A DNA stretch of 64,000 nt, taken from Ostreiculturibacter nitratireducens (lineage in GTDB: Bacteria > Pseudomonadota > Alphaproteobacteria > Rhodobacterales > Rhodobacteraceae). The stretch's first letter is position 1. The number at the start of each line of letters is the position of its first letter. Made by a program: the position numbers and the translations under genes. The stretch covers positions 434,001 through 498,000 of the forward strand of contig NZ_JAVQHL010000002.1 in the NCBI RefSeq assembly GCF_032670585.1, written 5' to 3'. This document shows, piece by piece, positions 54,099 through 62,833 of this stretch. The notes beneath the pieces are model-generated. The model had not been told where the DNA came from. It worked only from the letters and a program-made list of their open reading frames with translations, and ran no database searches.

Positions 54099-55121
54099 AT
54101 GGGCTACAAGGTCGTTGTCGCCGGCGCCACGGGGAATGTGGGCCGCGAAATGCTGAACATCCTCGCCGAGCGGGAGTTCCCCGTCGACGAGATCGCCGCG
54201 CTTGCCTCGCGCAGGTCGCTCGGCACCGAGGTTTCGTTCGGCGACAAGACCGTCAAGACCAAGGACCTGGACACTTTCGACTTCACCGGCTGGGATATCG
54301 CACTCTTCGCTGTCGGTTCGGAAGCCACGAAGACCTACGCGCCGAAGGCCGCCGCCGCCGGTTGCGTCGTGATCGACAACTCGTCGCTCTACCGCTACGA
54401 CCCGCAGATCCCGCTGATCGTTCCGGAAGTGAACGCGGACGCGATCGAGGGCTACAAGAACAAGAACATCATCGCCAACCCCAACTGCTCCACCGCGCAG
54501 ATGGTCGTCGCGCTGAAGCCTCTGCACGACCGCGCGCGGATCAAGCGCGTCGTCGTGTCGACCTACCAGTCGGTTTCCGGCGCGGGCAAGGAAGGCATCG
54601 ACGAGCTCTGGGACCAGACCAAGGGCGTCTACGTTCCGGGCCAGGAAGTCGAGCCCAAGAAATTCACCAAGCAGATCGCCTTCAACGTGATTCCGCATAT
54701 CGACGTCTTCATGGAAGACGGCTCGACCAAGGAAGAATGGAAGATGGTCGCCGAGACGAAGAAGATCCTCGACCCGTCGATCAAGCTCACGGCGACCTGC
54801 GTGCGGGTGCCGGTCTTCGTCGGCCACTCCGAGTCGATCAACATCGAGTTCGAGGACTTCCTCGACGAGGACGAGGCCCGCGACATCCTGCGCGAGGCAC
54901 CCGGCATCATGGTCGTCGACAAGCGCGAGCCGGGCGGCTACATCACGCCTGTCGAATGCGTCGGCGACTACGCGACCTTCATCAGCCGGATCCGCCAGGA
55001 CTCGACCGTCGAGAACGGCCTGAGCCTGTGGTGCGTTTCCGACAACCTCCGCAAGGGGGCGGCGCTCAACGCCGTGCAGATCGCCGAGGTCCTTGGGAAC
55101 CGCTGCCTGAAGAAGGGCTGA
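54099..55121 (+). CDS. asd: Aspartate-semialdehyde dehydrogenase
   Basis: A 340-residue NADPH enzyme that makes aspartate semialdehyde, the branch point to lysine/DAP, methionine and threonine. The opening VVVAGATGNVGREMLNILAEREF binds NADP. The catalytic Cys130 is in ANPNCSTAQM, and the substrate region SYQSVSGAG (STYQSVSGAGKEG) and CVRVPVFVGHSESINIEF are present. GAGGAGA precedes the ATG. It stands alone with a terminator after it. dapD and dapE at 20-27 kb use its product. Confidence 0.98.
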   Translation: MGYKVVVAGATGNVGREMLNILAEREFPVDEIAALASRRSLGTEVSFGDKTVKTKDLDTFDFTGWDIALFAVGSEATKTYAPKAAAAGCVVIDNSSLYRYDPQIPLIVPEVNADAIEGYKNKNIIANPNCSTAQMVVALKPLHDRARIKRVVVSTYQSVSGAGKEGIDELWDQTKGVYVPGQEVEPKKFTKQIAFNVIPHIDVFMEDGSTKEEWKMVAETKKILDPSIKLTATCVRVPVFVGHSESINIEFEDFLDEDEARDILREAPGIMVVDKREPGGYITPVECVGDYATFISRIRQDSTVENGLSLWCVSDNLRKGAALNAVQIAEVLGNRCLKKG

Positions 55122-55153
55122 TCCTTCCGCTTGGCAGTGAAAAAACGGAGAAC

Positions 55154-55183
55154 CGTCCCGTGTCACCGCGCGGGGCGTTTTTT
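55154..55183 (+). terminator. Rho-independent terminator of asd
   Basis: CGTCCCG at 55154-55160 pairs with CGGGGCG at 55171-55177 (one G-T wobble) across a ten-base loop and is followed by six T. It lies 33 bp after the asd stop. Confidence 0.85.
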
Positions 55184-55210
55184 CATTGGCCGGATATCTC
55201 CGCCGCGCCC

Positions 55211-55825
55211 TCATCGCTGCTGCGCGAGGACGCAGGCATATGAGGTGCCGTCCGGATCAGGCTCGCGGTAGGTCGCCTCGTCGCCCTTGATCCAGATGGA
55301 CCGGCCGAAGTTGCCCTCGTAGCTCGACCCCGATGCGGCCGGCACTAGAGATCCTGTATCGATCTGGTCTCCACGCTCGAACCGGACGCTCGGCAGTTCG
55401 GTGTCGAAGAAGAAGGTTACGACCTCGTTGGCCGGGTTTCCGCCACAGGCCCAGAACGCGATCCCCGTGGGTTCCTCAAGGATCCATCGGGCGACCAGTT
55501 CTCCCTCGCGGCGAAGGTACGACCGCTCGACGCAGCCTCGAAGGTCATCTGCCTTCCAGCAGTCGTTCCTACCCTTGATCCATCCCCGCTGACCGGCACG
55601 AAGTTCGGTCTCGGCCTCGGTTGCGGCCACATCGAGCCCACGGACCGCCTCGAGCGCCGCCGCGTAGCGTTCGGCCAATCGCCTGTCGAGGCGGGCGAGG
55701 TCCGCATCCTCGCAGATCAGGTCCTCGGCGGAACTGTCGGCCTTGCTGCAGTCGAAGGACGGGCCGTCCTGGGCGAACGCCGGCGTCGCCGCCAGAACAC
55801 CAAGCAAACGCAATGTGCGCAGCAT
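55211..55825 (-). CDS. LprI-MliC two-domain lysozyme inhibitor
   Basis: A 204-residue periplasmic protein. A signal peptide (LRLLGVLAATPAFAQ) ends near residue 19. Residues about 22-115 are an LprI/DUF1311 domain with its paired Cys (FDCSKADSSAEDLICEDADLARLDRRL and RAGQRGWIKGRNDCW). Residues about 120-204 fit MliC: FWACGGNPANEVVTFFF, the active SGSSYEG stretch and IWIKGDEATY with a final Cys. Both families inhibit lysozyme, so the fusion probably protects peptidoglycan from host or predator muramidases. It stands alone on the minus strand, convergent with asd. Confidence 0.8.
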   Translation of the reverse strand: MLRTLRLLGVLAATPAFAQDGPSFDCSKADSSAEDLICEDADLARLDRRLAERYAAALEAVRGLDVAATEAETELRAGQRGWIKGRNDCWKADDLRGCVERSYLRREGELVARWILEEPTGIAFWACGGNPANEVVTFFFDTELPSVRFERGDQIDTGSLVPAASGSSYEGNFGRSIWIKGDEATYREPDPDGTSYACVLAQQR

Positions 55826-55950
55826 GTGTCATGCCTCCAATGTCGAAATGAATATGGGGAAAGTCATTGAAAGCGACGAATGGCGCGGACGCAACGTTGA
55901 CGGCAATTGTGGATGCGGAGCCCGTCATGGTGCCGCGCACCGGAGCGCGC

Positions 55951-56394
55951 TCAGGCGGTTCCGTTCTCACACGGCTTCTTGCGGACGTAGAGCTCCATCC
56001 GGTGGCGCACGATCTCGTAGCCGAGTTCCGCGGCCAGTTCGGCTTGCAGCTTCTCGATCCGGTCGGAGCAGAACTCGACCACCTCGCCGGTGTCCACGTC
56101 GATCATGTGGTCGTGGTGCGCCGCCTCCGCGTGTTCGAACCGCGCGGGCGCGCCCTCGAACTGGTGGCGGAGGATGACGCCTTGGCCTTCCAGTGCGGTC
56201 AGGGTGCGGTAGACGGTGGAAATCGAGATGCCGGGCACAACCGCCTCCACCCGGCGATGCAGTTCCACGGCATCCGGATGGTCGTCGGCCTCGGCCAGCA
56301 CGCCCAGAAGCGCGGCACGCTGGCGCGTGATGCGGACGCCCGCATCGCGGAGCGCCTGCGTCAACCGGTCGGTGCGTTGCTGCGTCTTGTTCAT
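55951..56394 (-). CDS. mur: Fur-family regulator, probable Mur
   Basis: A 147-residue Fur-family metalloregulator. The DNA-binding half is RITRQRAALLGVLAEADDHPDAVELHRRV with ISISTVYRTLTALEGQGVI. The metal half has AAHHDHMIDVDTGEVVEFC. A second C-x-x-C pair found in E. coli Fur is absent, as in alphaproteobacterial Mur. It is divergent from the sitABCD manganese transporter, with a 125-bp gap that contains a 26-bp imperfect palindrome. Mur represses sit genes under manganese sufficiency in related bacteria, so Mur is preferred to Zur or Fur. ATG at 56394; an extension into the intergenic region was rejected. Confidence 0.85.
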   Translation of the reverse strand: MNKTQQRTDRLTQALRDAGVRITRQRAALLGVLAEADDHPDAVELHRRVEAVVPGISISTVYRTLTALEGQGVILRHQFEGAPARFEHAEAAHHDHMIDVDTGEVVEFCSDRIEKLQAELAAELGYEIVRHRMELYVRKKPCENGTA

Positions 56395-56446
56395 GCGAGA
56401 TACTTGCCCGAGGGCGTTCGGATCATCAACCCCTTGTTGCGAACCA

Positions 56447-56472
56447 TTTGCAGCTGTGCTAGCAGATGCAAA
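56447..56472 (+). promoter_or_regulatory. Candidate Mur operator before sitA
   Basis: A 26-bp imperfect palindrome: TTTGCA at 56447-56452 and TGCAAA at 56467-56472 frame an inner CTG/CAG pair on the same axis, nine of thirteen positions pairing. It lies 48 bp upstream of the sitA ATG and 53 bp before mur. A weak promoter (TTGCGA, 17 bases, TAGCAG) overlaps it. Binding by Mur is inferred from position. Confidence 0.5.
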
Positions 56473-56519
56473 CCATTCCGAAATGCAGAAGCGGTTGCTC
56501 GGGCCAGTAGGAAACACAG

Positions 56520-57410
56520 ATGTTGACCAGAAGATCGACCCTCGGTCTTGTCGCGGCGCTCGGCCTTGTGGGCCTGCCCGCGCTATCCGAGGAACGGCTG
56601 AAGGTGGTCACGACCTTCACCGTGATCGCGGACATGGCGCAGAACGTTGCAGGCGACGCGGCCGAGGTCGTTTCGATCACCAAGCCGGGCGCCGAGATCC
56701 ACGGATATGAGCCCACCCCGCGCGACCTCCTCGCCGCGCAGGATGCCGACCTTGTCCTGTGGAACGGGCTCAACCTCGAACGCTGGTTCGAGCAGTTCTT
56801 CTGGAACCTGAGCGATGTTCCCGCAGCCATCGTGTCCGACGGGATAGAGCCCATGTCGATTTCCGGCGGCGCCTACGAGGGTAAGCCCAACCCGCACGCA
56901 TGGATGGCGCTTTCGTCGGCCGAGATCTACGTCGACAACATTCGCGACGCGATGTCCCGCGTCGATCCGGAGAATGCGGCGGTCTATGCGGCCAACGCGG
57001 AGGCCTACAAGGCGGAGATAGCCGAGGTGATCGCCCCGTTGCGCGACGCCCTGCGAGCCCTGCCGGAAGAGCGCCGGTGGCTTGTGACTTCGGAAGGCGC
57101 GTTTTCCTACCTTGCCCGCGATTTCGGGCTGAACGAGCTTTACCTCTGGCCGATCAACGCCGACGCACAGGGTACGCCGCAGCAGGTGCGCGCGGTCATA
57201 GACGCCGTGCGCGAACACGGCATTCCGGTGGTCTTCTCGGAATCCACGGTCTCGGACCGTCCCGCGAAGCAGATCGCGCGGGAAACCGGGGCGGCTTATG
57301 GCGGCGTTCTCTACGTCGACAGCCTGAGCGAAGAGGGCGGGCCGGTGCCGACCTACCTGGACCTGATCCGGGTGACGAGCGAAACGATCCTCGCGGGGTT
57401 GTCGCAATGA
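56520..57410 (+). CDS. sitA: Manganese/iron ABC transporter, binding protein
   Basis: A 296-residue cluster A-I metal-binding protein of the SitA/PsaA group. A signal peptide (LVAALGLVGLPALS) ends near residue 23. The four metal ligands fall at the family spacing: His61 (AEIHGYEPTP), His126 (NPHAWMAL), Glu192 (SEGAFSYLARDF) and Asp267 (LYVDSLSE). ZnuA would carry a His-rich loop, which is absent, so manganese is more likely than zinc. It is first of four genes with 4-base or TGATG overlaps, sitABCD. Confidence 0.93.
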   Translation: MLTRRSTLGLVAALGLVGLPALSEERLKVVTTFTVIADMAQNVAGDAAEVVSITKPGAEIHGYEPTPRDLLAAQDADLVLWNGLNLERWFEQFFWNLSDVPAAIVSDGIEPMSISGGAYEGKPNPHAWMALSSAEIYVDNIRDAMSRVDPENAAVYAANAEAYKAEIAEVIAPLRDALRALPEERRWLVTSEGAFSYLARDFGLNELYLWPINADAQGTPQQVRAVIDAVREHGIPVVFSESTVSDRPAKQIARETGAAYGGVLYVDSLSEEGGPVPTYLDLIRVTSETILAGLSQ

Positions 57411-58258
57411 CGGTTGGCATCGAGGCCGAGGGCGTCACCGTCACATACCGCAACGGTCACACGGCGCTTCGCGATACGTCCTTCACCATTCCGACCTCCA
57501 CGATCACCGCGCTCGTCGGCGTCAACGGCGCTGGCAAGTCGACCCTGTTCAAGGCGTTGATGGGCTTCGTGCCGCTTGCGGCCGGCCGTGTCGAAATCCT
57601 CGGCCAGCCGGTCAGGAACGCGCTGAAGGCCCAACACGTGGCCTATGTGCCCCAGGCGGAAGAGGTGGACTGGTCCTTTCCCGTGCTCGTCGAGGACGTC
57701 GTCATGATGGGCCGTTACGGCCACATGGGCTTCCTGCGCCGCCCCCGCGCGTCGGATCGCGCCGCTGTCGACGAGGCGCTGGAGCGCGTGAACATGACCG
57801 GGTTCCGCCATCGCCAGATCGGAGAACTGTCCGGCGGACAGAAGAAGCGCGTCTTCCTCGCTCGCGCATTGGCGCAGGACGCGCGCGTCATCCTCCTGGA
57901 CGAACCCTTCACCGGCGTCGACGTGAAGACAGAAGAGCAGATTATCGCCCTCCTTCGCGACCTGCGTGCCGAGGGGCGGGTGATGCTGGTGGCCACGCAC
58001 AACCTGGGCTCCGTCCCGGAGTTCTGCGACCGGGTGGTGCTGGTGAAGGGAACGGTGCTGGCGCATGGCCCCACGGCCGAGGTCTTCACGCCCGCGAACC
58101 TGCGGGTGACCTTCGGCGGCGTCCTTCGGCACTTCATGCTGGCCGGTGAACGTCTGCACGAGGACGAGGATACTCGCCGCGTCGATGTCTTCACCGACGA
58201 CGAGCGCGCCCTCGTCTTCTACGACGGACAGCAGCAACCCTCGGAGAAACGAGAGTGA
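57407..58258 (+). CDS. sitB: Manganese/iron ABC transporter, ATPase
   Basis: A 283-residue ABC ATPase. Walker A is GVNGAGKST, the Q-loop region AYVPQAEEVDW is typical of metal ABC systems, the signature is LSGGQKKRVFLARAL, and Walker B is VILLDEPFTGVD. The ATG overlaps the sitA stop by four bases. The C-terminal 40 residues (RLHEDEDTRRVDVFTDDERALVFYDG) form an acidic extension, rather long for the family. Confidence 0.95.
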   Translation: MTVGIEAEGVTVTYRNGHTALRDTSFTIPTSTITALVGVNGAGKSTLFKALMGFVPLAAGRVEILGQPVRNALKAQHVAYVPQAEEVDWSFPVLVEDVVMMGRYGHMGFLRRPRASDRAAVDEALERVNMTGFRHRQIGELSGGQKKRVFLARALAQDARVILLDEPFTGVDVKTEEQIIALLRDLRAEGRVMLVATHNLGSVPEFCDRVVLVKGTVLAHGPTAEVFTPANLRVTFGGVLRHFMLAGERLHEDEDTRRVDVFTDDERALVFYDGQQQPSEKRE

Positions 58259-59112
58259 GCTGGCTGCTGGAACCCTTCGCCTACGGTTACATGACCAACG
58301 CGATCTGGGTTTCGGCGCTGGTCGGTTCCGTCACGGCGTTCCTGTCCGCCTATCTCATGCTCAAGGGCTGGTCGCTTATCGGCGACGCGCTGAGCCATTC
58401 GATCGTGCCCGGCGTCGCGGGGGCCTACATGCTGGGTCTGCCCTTCGCCTTCGGTGCCTTCCTGTCCGGCGGGCTCGCGGCGCTCGCCATGCTCTTCCTG
58501 CGAAGCCGCTCCGGCCTCAAGGAGGACGCGGTGATCGGGCTGATCTTCACCTCCTTCTTCGGGCTCGGTCTGTTCATGATCTCGCTCGACCCGATGTCGG
58601 TGTCGATCCAGACGATCATCATGGGCAACATCCTGGCGATCACTCCGGAGGACACGCTGCAACTGGCGCTGATCGGCGGAGTGTCCCTGGTCGTGCTTCT
58701 GGCGAAGTGGCGCGATCTTCTGGCGGTGTTCTTCGACGAGGCCCATGCCCGCAGCATCGGGCTCAACGCCGGCGCGCTGCGCGTGGTCTTCTTCACCCTC
58801 TTGTCGGCCTGCACGGTCGCGGCGATGCAGACGGTCGGCGCATTCCTGGTCATCGCGCTCGTGGTGACGCCGGGGGCGACGGCCTATCTGCTCACCGACC
58901 GGTTCCCGAGGGTCATCGGCCTCTCGGTCGCCATCGGCGCCGGGACGAGCGCCCTCGGCGCCTATTTCAGCTATTTCCTCGACGGGGCGACCGGCGGGGT
59001 GATCGTCTGCCTGCAGACCCTTCTGTTCCTGCTGGCCTTCGTCTTCGCGCCGACCCACGGGACACTCGCGGCCCGCCGCCGCGCGCGTGCGTCGGTGAAA
59101 GGACCTGCCTGA
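58255..59112 (+). CDS. sitC: Manganese/iron ABC transporter, permease 1
   Basis: A 285-residue ABC-3 permease with about eight hydrophobic segments. It starts with GTG, overlapping sitB by four bases. LKGWSLIGDALSHSIVPGVAGAYMLG and VGAFLVIALVVTPGATAYLLTDRFPR are the family motifs. The C-terminus is basic (RRRARASVKG). With sitD it forms the membrane channel of the importer. Confidence 0.94.
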   Translation: MSWLLEPFAYGYMTNAIWVSALVGSVTAFLSAYLMLKGWSLIGDALSHSIVPGVAGAYMLGLPFAFGAFLSGGLAALAMLFLRSRSGLKEDAVIGLIFTSFFGLGLFMISLDPMSVSIQTIIMGNILAITPEDTLQLALIGGVSLVVLLAKWRDLLAVFFDEAHARSIGLNAGALRVVFFTLLSACTVAAMQTVGAFLVIALVVTPGATAYLLTDRFPRVIGLSVAIGAGTSALGAYFSYFLDGATGGVIVCLQTLLFLLAFVFAPTHGTLAARRRARASVKGPA

Positions 59113-59942
59113 TGGATGCGCTGCTCCTCCCGCTGCAATTCCCGTTCATGCGGAACGCGCTCCTGATCACCATGATGATCGCGCCTGCCGCCGCGATGCT
59201 GTCCTGCTTTCTCGTGCTGAAGGGCTGGTCGCTCATGGGCGACGCGGTAAGCCACGCGGTCCTGCCCGGCGTCGTGCTCGCCTACATCGTCGGCGCCCCC
59301 CTGATCCTCGGGGCTTTCCTGGCCGGGCTGGTCTGCGCCATCGCGACCGGGTTCATCAAGGATCACTCCCGGGTGAAACAGGACACGGCGATGGGGGTGG
59401 TTTTCTCGGGCATGTTCGGGCTCGGCATCCTGATCTACACGCAGATCGAGACGGAATTGCACCTCGACCATATCCTGTTCGGCAACATGCTCGGCGTGGG
59501 GCCGGAGGACCTCTGGACGGCCGGCATCATCGCGGGGGCGGTGGCGGTGCTTCTCGCGTTCAAGTGGCGCGACTTCCTCGCCCATGCCTTCGATCCGGTC
59601 CAGGCGCTGATGGTGGGGCTGCGGGTCAAGCTGCTCCACTATGGGCTTCTGGCGATCCTGTCCGCTACCATAGTCGCCATGCTTTCCTCGGTCGGCATCA
59701 TCCTGTCGATCGCGCTTCTGATTGCGCCCGGGGCCATCGCGTTCCTGCTCACCCGGCGCTTCGCCGCGATGATGCTGGTGTCGATCGTCGCGGCCCTGTT
59801 CGCCGGGACCGCCGGGATCTTTCTGAGCTTCTGGATCGACAGCGCGCCCGCGCCCACCATCGTGCTCGTGCTGACGGCGATGTTCCTGACCGCCTTCGCG
59901 ATCAGGACGCTGAGCCTGCGCCGGAGCACAGGGAGAGCCTGA
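59112..59942 (+). CDS. sitD: Manganese/iron ABC transporter, permease 2
   Basis: A 276-residue ABC-3 permease, homologous to sitC (both carry LKGWSL-GDA-SHAVLPGV) but distinct. VKQDTAMGVVFSGMFGLGILIYTQI and SSVGIILSIALLIAPGAIAFLL are the matching motifs. It overlaps the sitC stop by one base (TGATG). Two different permeases are the rule for sit systems. No terminator is obvious after it; a 209-bp gap leads to gbcA. Confidence 0.94.
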   Translation: MDALLLPLQFPFMRNALLITMMIAPAAAMLSCFLVLKGWSLMGDAVSHAVLPGVVLAYIVGAPLILGAFLAGLVCAIATGFIKDHSRVKQDTAMGVVFSGMFGLGILIYTQIETELHLDHILFGNMLGVGPEDLWTAGIIAGAVAVLLAFKWRDFLAHAFDPVQALMVGLRVKLLHYGLLAILSATIVAMLSSVGIILSIALLIAPGAIAFLLTRRFAAMMLVSIVAALFAGTAGIFLSFWIDSAPAPTIVLVLTAMFLTAFAIRTLSLRRSTGRA

Positions 59943-60058
59943 GCCGTACTTCGTCCGCTGCGCACAGGCGGAAGCGTCGGCCTCCCGGGTCGTTGCGATC
60001 ACCGCCCCTGGCGCGAATCACGTCGCGTTCTGCGTGCGACCAAATGTCATGCTTTATC

Positions 60059-60077
60059 CGAAAAATGCCGTTTTTCG
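60059..60077 (+). promoter_or_regulatory. Inverted repeat upstream of gbcA
   Basis: CGAAAAA at 60059-60065 and TTTTTCG at 60071-60077 form a perfect 7-bp inverted repeat with a five-base centre, 74 bp before the gbcA ATG. Its AT richness stands out locally. It is a candidate operator for glycine betaine catabolic control or part of the promoter; the regulator is not in this window. Confidence 0.45.
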
Positions 60078-60151
60078 ACACGACGGAATCCCCGCCCAGG
60101 ATCACTTGTGCGCCTGTCCCGGACCAAAGTGGCCCGGCCTGGAGAACTGTC

Positions 60152-61387
60152 ATGCTGAAAGATCCCGAGCTCCTTTCCCTTCTCCTTACCCGCAAGCCGC
60201 AGCATTCGCTTGCCCAGCCCTTCTATACCGACCCCGGCATCTACGATTCCGAGCTGCGGAACATCTGGGCGCGCGAGTGGATCTTCGCGGCCTCCGCGGC
60301 CGAGATTCCGAAGACCGGGAATTACGTGACGGTCCAGATCGGTGCCTATTCGGTCATCGTCGTCCGCGGCGCCGACGGCGAAGTCCGCGCCTTCCACAAC
60401 AGCTGCCGCCACCGCGGCTCGCGCATCTGTTCGTCCGCAAAAGGCTCGTCGCCGAAGCTCGTCTGCCCGTATCACCAGTGGACCTACGAACTCGACGGCC
60501 GGCTGCTCTGGGCGCGCGACATGGGGCCTGATTTCGACGCCGCGAAGCACGGGCTGAAGCCGGTGCATGCCCGCGTCGCGGCCGGGATGGTGTTCATCTG
60601 CCTCGCCGAGGCCGCGCCCGCGTTCGACGGTGTCAAGGCCGCCGCCGACCGTTACACCGCACCGCACCGGATGGACGAGATGAAGGTCGCCTTCCAGTCC
60701 ACCATCACCGAGAACGGCAACTGGAAGCTCGTGCTGGAAAACAACCGCGAGTGCTACCACTGCTCGGGTTCGCACCCCGCGCTCTGCCGCACCTTCGACG
60801 ACGATCCGGACCTCGTCGGTGGCGAAGACTCCATCGGCTCGCCCGCTGGCGCCGCGCATGTGGAGCGCTGCGAGGCGGCGGGTCTGCCCTCGAAGTATCT
60901 CCTCGACCCGAACGAGCAGTGGCGCCTCGTCCGCATCCCCTTCGTGGGCGATGCGGTCAGCTACACGATGGACGGCAAGCAGGCCGTGAAGAAGCTGATC
61001 CCCGGCATGCCCTTCGCCAACGCCGGCTCGCTCCTGTTCTTCCACTACCCGAACACTTGGAACCACTTCCTGTCGGACCACGTGCTGAACTTCCGCGTCC
61101 TGCCGGTCAGCCCGACCGAGACGCAGGTCACCACGACCTGGCTCGTCCACAAGGATGCGGTCGAAGGCGAGGACTACGACATCCAGCGCTTGACCGAAGT
61201 CTGGGAAGCGACCAACGACGAGGACCGCCGCGTTGTCGAAGAGAACCAGCTCGGCATCAACACGCCCGCCTACGAACCCGGCCCCTATTCGGCGCGGCAG
61301 GAAAGCGGCGTGATCCAGTTCATCGACTGGTACACCAAGGCCATGCAGAAGGCGCTGACCGGGCGCAACCTGATCGCGGCGGAGTGA
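60152..61387 (+). CDS. gbcA: Glycine betaine monooxygenase, oxygenase subunit
   Basis: A 411-residue Rieske-type oxygenase that demethylates glycine betaine to dimethylglycine and formaldehyde. The [2Fe-2S] Rieske ligands are Cys85, His87, Cys105 and His108 (SCRHRGSRI and VCPYHQW). The mononuclear iron site is in ENNRECYHCSGSHPAL, with Glu200, His203 and His208. The C-terminal catalytic domain is complete. GGAGAA precedes the ATG. The reductase gene gbcB follows after four bases. Relatives act on stachydrine or carnitine, but the GbcAB pairing makes glycine betaine the best call. Confidence 0.88.
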   Translation: MLKDPELLSLLLTRKPQHSLAQPFYTDPGIYDSELRNIWAREWIFAASAAEIPKTGNYVTVQIGAYSVIVVRGADGEVRAFHNSCRHRGSRICSSAKGSSPKLVCPYHQWTYELDGRLLWARDMGPDFDAAKHGLKPVHARVAAGMVFICLAEAAPAFDGVKAAADRYTAPHRMDEMKVAFQSTITENGNWKLVLENNRECYHCSGSHPALCRTFDDDPDLVGGEDSIGSPAGAAHVERCEAAGLPSKYLLDPNEQWRLVRIPFVGDAVSYTMDGKQAVKKLIPGMPFANAGSLLFFHYPNTWNHFLSDHVLNFRVLPVSPTETQVTTTWLVHKDAVEGEDYDIQRLTEVWEATNDEDRRVVEENQLGINTPAYEPGPYSARQESGVIQFIDWYTKAMQKALTGRNLIAAE

Positions 61388-61391
61388 AGCC

Positions 61392-62468
61392 ATGATCCCG
61401 ATGCCCCGCGAGGACACGCCCCTCTGGCAGGACAGCGAACCTCTTGAATGCGTCATGGTAGTGCCCGAGGCGCCGGGCGTGAAGACCTTCGTCTTCCGCC
61501 CGCCCTCGGGGGCGACCTTCCTGTTCCGCGCGGGGCAGTTCATCACGCTCGAACTGCCCATGCCGGGCGGGCCGGACCACCGCACCTACACGATCTCGTC
61601 GAGCCCGACCTCGAACGTCTACCTTTCGGTGACGGTCAAGGCCCAGCCTGACGGGCGTGGCGGTTCGCAGTGGATGATGGACAACCTCAAGCCCGGGATG
61701 CGGATCAAGGCTTTCGGCCCGGCGGGTGTCTTCCACCTGCCGCGACAGCCCGACAACAAGTACCTCTTCATCTCGGCGGGATCGGGTGTCACGCCGATGA
61801 TGTCGATGGCGACCTTCCTCTTCGAGCGCGGCGAGGAGCCCGACATCAGCTTCGTCTCCTGCGCGAAGAAGCCGTCGGAGCTGATCTTCCGCAAAAGGCT
61901 CGAATACATGGCGAGCCGGGTGCAGGGGCTGAAGCTCCACTTCGTCGTGGATCAGGACGAGCCCTACGAGGTCTGGACCGGCTATCGCGGCCGCTTCAAT
62001 CAGCTCATGCTCGGCCTGACGACGCCCGACTACCTGGAGCGCGACGTCTATTGCTGCGGCCCCGAGGGCTTCATGCAGTCGGTCCGCGACATGCTTCACG
62101 CGCTCGGCTACGACATGTCGCGCTATCACCAGGAAAGCTTCGGCGCGCCGGTCGAGCGGGTCGAGGATATCCCGGTTCCCGACGACGTCGTCCCGCAGGA
62201 AAAGGCACCTGCCGAACTCACGTTCAGCGGCTCCGGCGTCACCGCGTCCTGCACCGAAACCGACACGGTTCTCGCCGTGGCGAAGCGTTCGGGTCTCAAC
62301 ATCCCGTCTGGCTGCAACTTCGGCGTCTGCGGCACCTGCAAGGTGAAAAAGACCGCAGGCGAGGTGCACATGGTCCACAACGGCGGGATCAGCGACGAGG
62401 ACATCGCCGAGGGCTACATACTCGCCTGCTGCTCGCACCCGCTGGGCAAGGTCGAAGTGGCGATCTGA
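61392..62468 (+). CDS. gbcB: Glycine betaine monooxygenase, reductase subunit
   Basis: A 358-residue hybrid reductase: an FAD-binding FNR domain (AGQFITLELPMPGG, then HRTYTISSSPTS), an NAD-binding domain (YLFISAGSGVTPMMSMA and YCCGPEGFMQSVRDML) and a C-terminal plant-type [2Fe-2S] ferredoxin (SGCNFGVCGTCKVKK and ILACCSHP). It passes electrons from NADH to GbcA. It starts four bases after gbcA and is followed by a terminator. Confidence 0.92.
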   Translation: MIPMPREDTPLWQDSEPLECVMVVPEAPGVKTFVFRPPSGATFLFRAGQFITLELPMPGGPDHRTYTISSSPTSNVYLSVTVKAQPDGRGGSQWMMDNLKPGMRIKAFGPAGVFHLPRQPDNKYLFISAGSGVTPMMSMATFLFERGEEPDISFVSCAKKPSELIFRKRLEYMASRVQGLKLHFVVDQDEPYEVWTGYRGRFNQLMLGLTTPDYLERDVYCCGPEGFMQSVRDMLHALGYDMSRYHQESFGAPVERVEDIPVPDDVVPQEKAPAELTFSGSGVTASCTETDTVLAVAKRSGLNIPSGCNFGVCGTCKVKKTAGEVHMVHNGGISDEDIAEGYILACCSHPLGKVEVAI

Positions 62469-62486
62469 CTGTCCTGGAAATCAAGC

Positions 62487-62516
62487 CGGCCGCCCCTCGG
62501 GGCGGCCGTTCTTCGT
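62487..62516 (+). terminator. Rho-independent terminator of gbcAB
   Basis: GGCCGCCCC at 62487-62495 and GGGGCGGCC at 62498-62506 form a GC-rich stem, followed by GTTCTTCGTT. The T tract is imperfect. It lies 19 bp after the gbcB stop, in front of the convergent sbtB gene. Confidence 0.72.
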
Positions 62517-62518
62517 TC

Positions 62519-62830
62519 CTAGAACCGCTCGGCGCGAAGAACCTCGCACTCCGTCACGCTGACGACGCCGATATGGCGCTCCACCACCGAGAAGGCGGCT
62601 TCCAGCAGTCCGTCCAGACGTTCCGGGCGGATGATGCAGACCACGGCCACCATGCCTCCCGCCGGGGAAACCTGGCCTTCCCGGCTCCACAGCCCGGATC
62701 GGCCGGAGCCGCCGAGGACCGGCAGCACGGTGAACCCCGACACGCCGGCCTTCACGAGCACTTCGGTCAGACGCCGTTCCATCGGCGCCTCGATGATGAT
62801 TTCCACGCGTTTCGCGGGATGGGTCTGCAT
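62519..62830 (-). CDS. SbtB-like PII-family protein
   Basis: A 103-residue ferredoxin-like PII-type protein: RVEIIIEAPMERRLTEVLVKAGVSGFTVLPVLGG, a T-loop-like segment SGRSGLWSREGQVSPAGGM, then MVAVVCIIRPERLDGLLEAAFSVVERHIGVVSV. It follows the SbtA-like permease by three bases and is surely coexpressed. In cyanobacteria SbtB binds SbtA and adenine nucleotides to gate bicarbonate uptake. The same role is plausible here; the T-loop is shorter and residues for nucleotide binding cannot be confirmed by eye. Confidence 0.78.
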   Translation of the reverse strand: MQTHPAKRVEIIIEAPMERRLTEVLVKAGVSGFTVLPVLGGSGRSGLWSREGQVSPAGGMVAVVCIIRPERLDGLLEAAFSVVERHIGVVSVTECEVLRAERF

Positions 62831-62833
62831 GGC

